DNA of 9,335 bases from an uncultured Anaerosacchariphilus sp. (GTDB lineage: Bacteria > Bacillota > Clostridia > Lachnospirales > Lachnospiraceae). Below are positions 6,007 through 9,335 of this stretch, in pieces. The notes under the pieces were generated by a model, which was given only the letters and a program-made list of their open reading frames with translations, searched no databases and was not told the DNA's origin. The stretch covers positions 1 through 9,335 of the forward strand of contig CAKROP010000060.1 of NCBI GenBank assembly GCA_934373375.1, in the 5' to 3' direction. Position numbers and translations under genes: made by a program. Positions within the stretch are counted from its first letter, which is position 1, and each line of letters begins with the position of its first letter.

Positions 6007-6012
6007 TATAAT
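5984..6012 (+). promoter_or_regulatory. SigA-type promoter of icd
   Basis: TTGCAG (5984-5989), an exact 17-nt spacer and a perfect TATAAT (6007-6012) form the best housekeeping promoter in the window. Transcription would start near 6019, giving a leader of about 38 nt that carries AGGAGGA (6044-6050). The -35 matches only the TTG half of the consensus, which leaves room for activation or repression through the overlapping dyads. Confidence 0.75.
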
Positions 6013-6056
6013 AAAGAGCAAAGCGCGGAAAAACGCAAACCCTAGGAGGACCTACG

Positions 6057-7274
6057 ATGGAAAAAATTAAGATGACAACTCCGCTGGTAGAGATGGACGG
6101 AGATGAGATGACACGGATTCTCTGGAAGATGATAAAGGATGAGCTTCTTCTTCCATTTGTTGATTTAAAGACCGAATATTATGACCTGGGACTGGAACAC
6201 CGGAACGCGACGGACGATCAGGTGACCGTGGACGCTGCAGAAGCTACCAAGAAGTACGGTGTGGCGGTGAAATGCGCGACCATTACCCCTAATGCGGCCC
6301 GCATGGAGGAGTACGATTTAAAACAGATGTGGAAGAGCCCCAATGGTACCATCCGGGCGATTCTCGACGGAACGGTATTCCGGGTTCCGATTATCGTAAA
6401 GGGTATTGAACCGTATGTAAAAAACTGGAAGAAACCAATTACCGTTGCACGTCATGCTTATGGTGATGTATACAAGGCTGCGGAAATGCGGATTCCGGGT
6501 CCCGGAAAATGTGAGCTTGTATTTACCGGTGAGGATGGAACCGAGCTGCGTGAGACTATCCATGACTTCAAAGAGGGCGGCGTGGTCCAGGGCATGCACA
6601 ATCTGGAGAGCTCCATCGAAAGCTTCGCCAGAAGCTGCTTTTCCTATGCGGTTTCCCAGAGGCAGGATCTGTGGTTTGATACCAAGGATACGATTTCCAA
6701 GAAATATGATCATTTCTTCAAGGATACCTTCCAGGAGATTTATGAGAAGGAATATAAAGAGCAGTTTGAGAAACTTGGCATTACCTATTTCTATACGCTG
6801 ATCGATGACGCGGTAGCCCGTGTGATCAAGTCCGAGGGTGGTTATATCTGGGCCTGCAAGAACTATGACGGCGACGTCATGAGCGATTTGATTGCCACTG
6901 CCTTTGGTTCATTGGCTATGATGACCTCTGTGCTGGTATCTCCGCATGGATATTACGAATATGAGGCAGCACACGGAACCGTACAGCGCCATTATTACAA
7001 GCATTTGAAGGGTGAGGAGACCTCTACCAATTCCATGGCGACCATCTTCGCATGGTCCGGCGCCTTAAGAAAGCGCGGAGAGCTGGATCAGAACCCGGCT
7101 CTGACAGAGTTTGCGGATAAACTGGAGCAGGCTTCCATCGCAACCATTGAAAACGGAAAAATGACCAAGGATTTGGCACTGATTACGACCCTTCCGAATC
7201 CGACAGTGCTTTCCAGCGGTGATTTTATCAAAGAGATCCGAAAGACCTTAGAGGAACTTTTAAATGCTGTTTAA
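6057..7274 (+). CDS. icd: NADP-dependent isocitrate dehydrogenase (EC 1.1.1.42)
   Basis: The 405-aa product converts isocitrate to 2-oxoglutarate and CO2 with reduction of NADP+, supplying 2-oxoglutarate for glutamate synthesis and NADPH. It belongs to the homodimeric type shared with eukaryotic IDH1/IDH2, not the E. coli type: [12 protein letters not shown] (12-23), SPNGTIR (94-100), [11 protein letters not shown] (131-141), YDGDVMSD (270-277) and [10 protein letters not shown] (304-313). Substrate arginines are Arg100, Arg109 and Arg132. Metal-binding aspartates are Asp250, Asp273 and Asp277. Arg311-His312 correspond to the residues of human IDH1 that bind the 2'-phosphate of NADPH, which supports NADP use. 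ATG 6057 has AGGAGGA 6 nt upstream and its own promoter. The length is usual. The stop overlaps the start of the acyltransferase gene by 11 nt. Confidence 0.96.
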   Translation: MEKIKMTTPLVEMDGDEMTRILWKMIKDELLLPFVDLKTEYYDLGLEHRNATDDQVTVDAAEATKKYGVAVKCATITPNAARMEEYDLKQMWKSPNGTIRAILDGTVFRVPIIVKGIEPYVKNWKKPITVARHAYGDVYKAAEMRIPGPGKCELVFTGEDGTELRETIHDFKEGGVVQGMHNLESSIESFARSCFSYAVSQRQDLWFDTKDTISKKYDHFFKDTFQEIYEKEYKEQFEKLGITYFYTLIDDAVARVIKSEGGYIWACKNYDGDVMSDLIATAFGSLAMMTSVLVSPHGYYEYEAAHGTVQRHYYKHLKGEETSTNSMATIFAWSGALRKRGELDQNPALTEFADKLEQASIATIENGKMTKDLALITTLPNPTVLSSGDFIKEIRKTLEELLNAV

Positions 7275-8709
7275 TTCCAATGCATTTTATGTATTTTTAC
7301 CCATTGTATTTGCGATTTACTGGCTGACGCCCCCGAAACACAGGTGGGGCGTCCTGCTGGTATCCAGTTACTACTTTTATATGAGCGCCAACGCGAAATA
7401 CATTTTGCTGATTCTGCTGACTACGGCAGTCTCTTACGGAACGGCACTCGTGATTGAGAAAACAGAAGAACAGAAGAAAAAGAAGCTATGTATGGGTCTG
7501 GCCCTGCTGGTCTGCCTCGGTCTTTTGTTCTTTTTCAAATACTTTAATTTCCTGAGCAGTTCTGTGACAGCGCTCCTGGCGCGCGCATCGATTTCCATGA
7601 GCCCGGTGACGCTGAAGCTTGTGCTTCCGGTAGGTATCTCGTTCTATACTTTCCAGACGCTTGGATATGTGATCGACGTCTATAAGGGAAAAACGAAGGC
7701 CTGCCGCCATTTTGGAAAATACGCGGCCTTTGTGTCCTTCTTCCCGCTTCTGCTGGCCGGCCCCATCGAGCGGGCGGAGCAGCTGATGCCGCAGATAGAG
7801 AAAGAGCATTCATTTGATTGTGACAAGGCTATCCGGGGTACCAAGCTGATTGCATGGGGCTACTTTAAGAAAATTGCCATTGCGGATGTGCTTTCTTCCA
7901 GCGTGGATATTGTATACAATCAGGTGACAAATTTTACAGGACTGGCTCTTGGCGTGGCCACATTTTTCTATGCCTTCCAGGTTTACTGTGATTTTTCAGG
8001 CTATTCGGATATTGCCCGGGGCGTGGCCTGCCTTTTTGACATTGATCTGGTCAATAATTTCAAGAGCCCTTATTTCGCGGCTTCTGTGAAAGAGTTTTGG
8101 GCCAGATGGCATATTTCTCTGTCCACCTGGTTCCGGGATTATGTGTATATTCCGCTGGGCGGCAGCCGTGCCGGAAAATGGAAGACTTACCGGAATCTGC
8201 TTGTGACCTTTCTGGTAAGCGGTCTCTGGCATGGGGCCAGCTGGACTTTTGTGATCTGGGGCGGACTTCACGGCGCGGCGCAGATATTCGAACGGATCTG
8301 GAATCAGTATTTCCCACCCGGAAAAGAGGGAAAAAACAGGTTCAGAGTACTTCTGACTTTTGCCTTTGTGACCCTGGCCTGGCTGTTTTTCCGGGCAAAT
8401 ACCATGTCAGACGCAATTTATATTCTGACCCATCTCTTTGACGGCATTACCCATCCTTTGAGTTATGTGAAGGAATGTTACGTGGCCTTCAAAAAAGCCG
8501 GGCTGATTCAGAGCAACGAACTGAAGCTGGTGCTGTTCTGGGTGGTGCTGCTTATGGCGCACGATTATATTGCGCTTAAGGAAGATGTATGTCAGTGGTT
8601 TGACCGTTTTGGTAAGCCGGTGCGCTATGCATTTTATTTCGCCCTGATTTTTGTCGTGCTTTACAGTCGTCAGCTGGGCGAGTACAGTTTTGTATACTTT
8701 CAGTTTTAA
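7264..8709 (+). CDS. MBOAT family membrane O-acyltransferase (DltB/AlgI-like)
   Basis: The 481-aa polytopic protein starts [20 protein letters not shown], as bacterial AlgI/DltB-like MBOAT enzymes do, and has about 11-12 membrane segments. Conserved blocks are [20 protein letters not shown] (121-140), AGPIER (165-170), [13 protein letters not shown] (241-253), [20 protein letters not shown] (278-297) and [19 protein letters not shown] (319-337). His323 is the conserved MBOAT active-site histidine, with His336 nearby. Such enzymes pass acyl groups, often acetyl, across the membrane to a polysaccharide or teichoic acid, working with an SGNH-like partner. The gene start overlaps the icd stop by 11 nt in another frame; GAGGA (7251-7255) inside icd is its RBS, so translational coupling is likely. 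The next gene encodes the probable partner. No dltA or dltC is nearby, so D-alanylation is not supported; the acceptor polymer is unknown. Confidence 0.93.
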   Translation: MLFNSNAFYVFLPIVFAIYWLTPPKHRWGVLLVSSYYFYMSANAKYILLILLTTAVSYGTALVIEKTEEQKKKKLCMGLALLVCLGLLFFFKYFNFLSSSVTALLARASISMSPVTLKLVLPVGISFYTFQTLGYVIDVYKGKTKACRHFGKYAAFVSFFPLLLAGPIERAEQLMPQIEKEHSFDCDKAIRGTKLIAWGYFKKIAIADVLSSSVDIVYNQVTNFTGLALGVATFFYAFQVYCDFSGYSDIARGVACLFDIDLVNNFKSPYFAASVKEFWARWHISLSTWFRDYVYIPLGGSRAGKWKTYRNLLVTFLVSGLWHGASWTFVIWGGLHGAAQIFERIWNQYFPPGKEGKNRFRVLLTFAFVTLAWLFFRANTMSDAIYILTHLFDGITHPLSYVKECYVAFKKAGLIQSNELKLVLFWVVLLMAHDYIALKEDVCQWFDRFGKPVRYAFYFALIFVVLYSRQLGEYSFVYFQF

Positions 8710-8720
8710 TGAGGACATCT

Positions 8721-9335
8721 ATGAGACGATTTTTACGTAAAATTGCGCCGTTTGTGATTTTTATCCTGATTCTGGAGCTGGCCATTCCCATGGCGGTGGA
8801 TCCTTACAATGTTTTTCATTGGCAGAAAATCCGGGATAATGGGGTAGAGCCCAACAGCAATTACATTAAAATGCAGTACATCCTGCATAATCCGGACAAG
8901 TTTGATTCCTTCCTGTTCGGTTCCTCCCGGACCGGTTTTGTGGACGTGGAGAACATTCCGGATGGAAAATGGTACAATATGTCCTATTCAGAAGGACTGC
9001 CGGCGGAGCATCTGGAGAACCTGCAGGAGATGATTGCCAATGGAATCATTCCGAAAAATGTCATGATCGGCGTGGATAATATTTCTGCTTTCGTGGATCC
9101 GTCCCTGCATCAGAATCAGTTTTATCGGATCCCCTATCCGAGGACAGATAAACTGGGATTTTATGGAAAATACCTTAGCATTAAGGGCGTCCTGCTGTCA
9201 TTGGATGTGATTCGAAATCATGAAGTGACCGATCCGGATTATGTGGAACGCTATTATCGGAGCGGAAGCACGCTCCGGGATCCGTCTCTTGGCGGAACCT
9301 TCAAGGACGATGTGCCCTACTGGGACGATTATTAT
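8721..9335 (+). CDS. Membrane-anchored SGNH-like protein, MBOAT partner (partial, 5' part)
   Basis: The frame is open from ATG 8721 to the window end (205 codons). The start is chosen because GAGGA (8711-8715) lies 5 nt upstream; an in-frame ATG at 8709 that overlaps the MBOAT stop has no RBS. Residues 1-7 are basic and 8-25 hydrophobic (APFVIFILILELAIPMAV), a signal anchor or uncleaved signal. The bulk should be outside the membrane. FDSFLFGSSRTGFVDVENI (61-79) has the form of SGNH-hydrolase block I in DltD/AlgJ/AlgX-like partners of MBOAT enzymes, with Ser69 the likely nucleophile. The catalytic Asp/His block would lie beyond the window. Such partners complete acyl transfer to the extracellular polymer. 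The position 11 nt after the MBOAT gene supports this. It is not clearly DltD. Confidence 0.75.
   Translation, partial: MRRFLRKIAPFVIFILILELAIPMAVDPYNVFHWQKIRDNGVEPNSNYIKMQYILHNPDKFDSFLFGSSRTGFVDVENIPDGKWYNMSYSEGLPAEHLENLQEMIANGIIPKNVMIGVDNISAFVDPSLHQNQFYRIPYPRTDKLGFYGKYLSIKGVLLSLDVIRNHEVTDPDYVERYYRSGSTLRDPSLGGTFKDDVPYWDDYY

Noticed and set aside
5982..6056. Terminator for the Csp-like gene in the gap before icd
   Set aside because: Hairpin arms exist (5967-5995) but are followed by GGGGAATCG, not a T run; the region is better explained as a promoter with dyads.
8709..8720. ATG 8709 overlapping the MBOAT stop (TAATG) as start of the SGNH-like gene
   Set aside because: It is in frame but has no Shine-Dalgarno; GAGGA at 8711-8715 is placed for ATG 8721. 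Termination-reinitiation at 8709 cannot be fully excluded.

Overview
The window looks like chromosomal DNA of a spore-forming, moderately GC-rich Firmicute, most likely a Lachnospiraceae/Clostridium cluster XIVa relative. This is judged from gene families and style: a Clostridia-type ClC channel tail, a zinc-dependent phospholipase C-like protein, a UMF1-type MFS transporter, a Csp-like subtilase, strong GGAGG ribosome sites, short gaps and a Cys/Gly-rich small protein of the kind seen in clostridia. No mobile element, CRISPR array, tRNA or rRNA was seen.

Left region (1-1239). The 3' end of a ClC-type channel gene (+) meets two small minus-strand genes. A hairpin with A and T tracts on its two sides lies between the ClC gene and the 134-aa gene and could serve both strands. 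The minus-strand genes encode an unrecognised 134-aa coiled-coil-like protein with an internal repeat and an 84-aa Cys/Gly/Asn-rich protein built from two copies of a ~28-residue unit. Each has its own strong RBS and a promoter-like element of the form TCA-Y-ACT, 13 nt, CATA-NNN-T. This resembles the mother-cell sporulation sigma factors (SigE/SigK), so both may be spore-related. The Cys-rich gene has its own intrinsic terminator.

Middle region (1240-5981). A plus-strand run holds a zinc-dependent phospholipase C family protein, a UMF1-like MFS transporter and two S8 subtilisin-family proteases. The first protease is a minimal 303-aa catalytic domain with no signal or propeptide. The second (567 aa) has a prodomain-like N-terminus and a large insert before the catalytic Ser, as in the clostridial Csp germination proteases, with an intact triad. 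The RBS of the first protease sits in the loop of a perfect 9-bp hairpin touching its start codon. A third, weaker SigE-like promoter precedes the second protease.

Right region (5984-9335). A good housekeeping promoter, overlapped by two interlocking inverted repeats, drives NADP-dependent isocitrate dehydrogenase. The icd gene overlaps by 11 nt an MBOAT O-acyltransferase of the DltB/AlgI type, followed at once by a membrane-anchored protein with a GSS motif, probably the SGNH-like partner, cut off by the window end. The last two likely form an envelope polymer O-acylation pair, transcribed and perhaps translationally coupled with a central-metabolism enzyme.

Most of the window is recognisable. 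The least explained parts are the two small minus-strand genes, the RBS hairpin and the dyads at the icd promoter.
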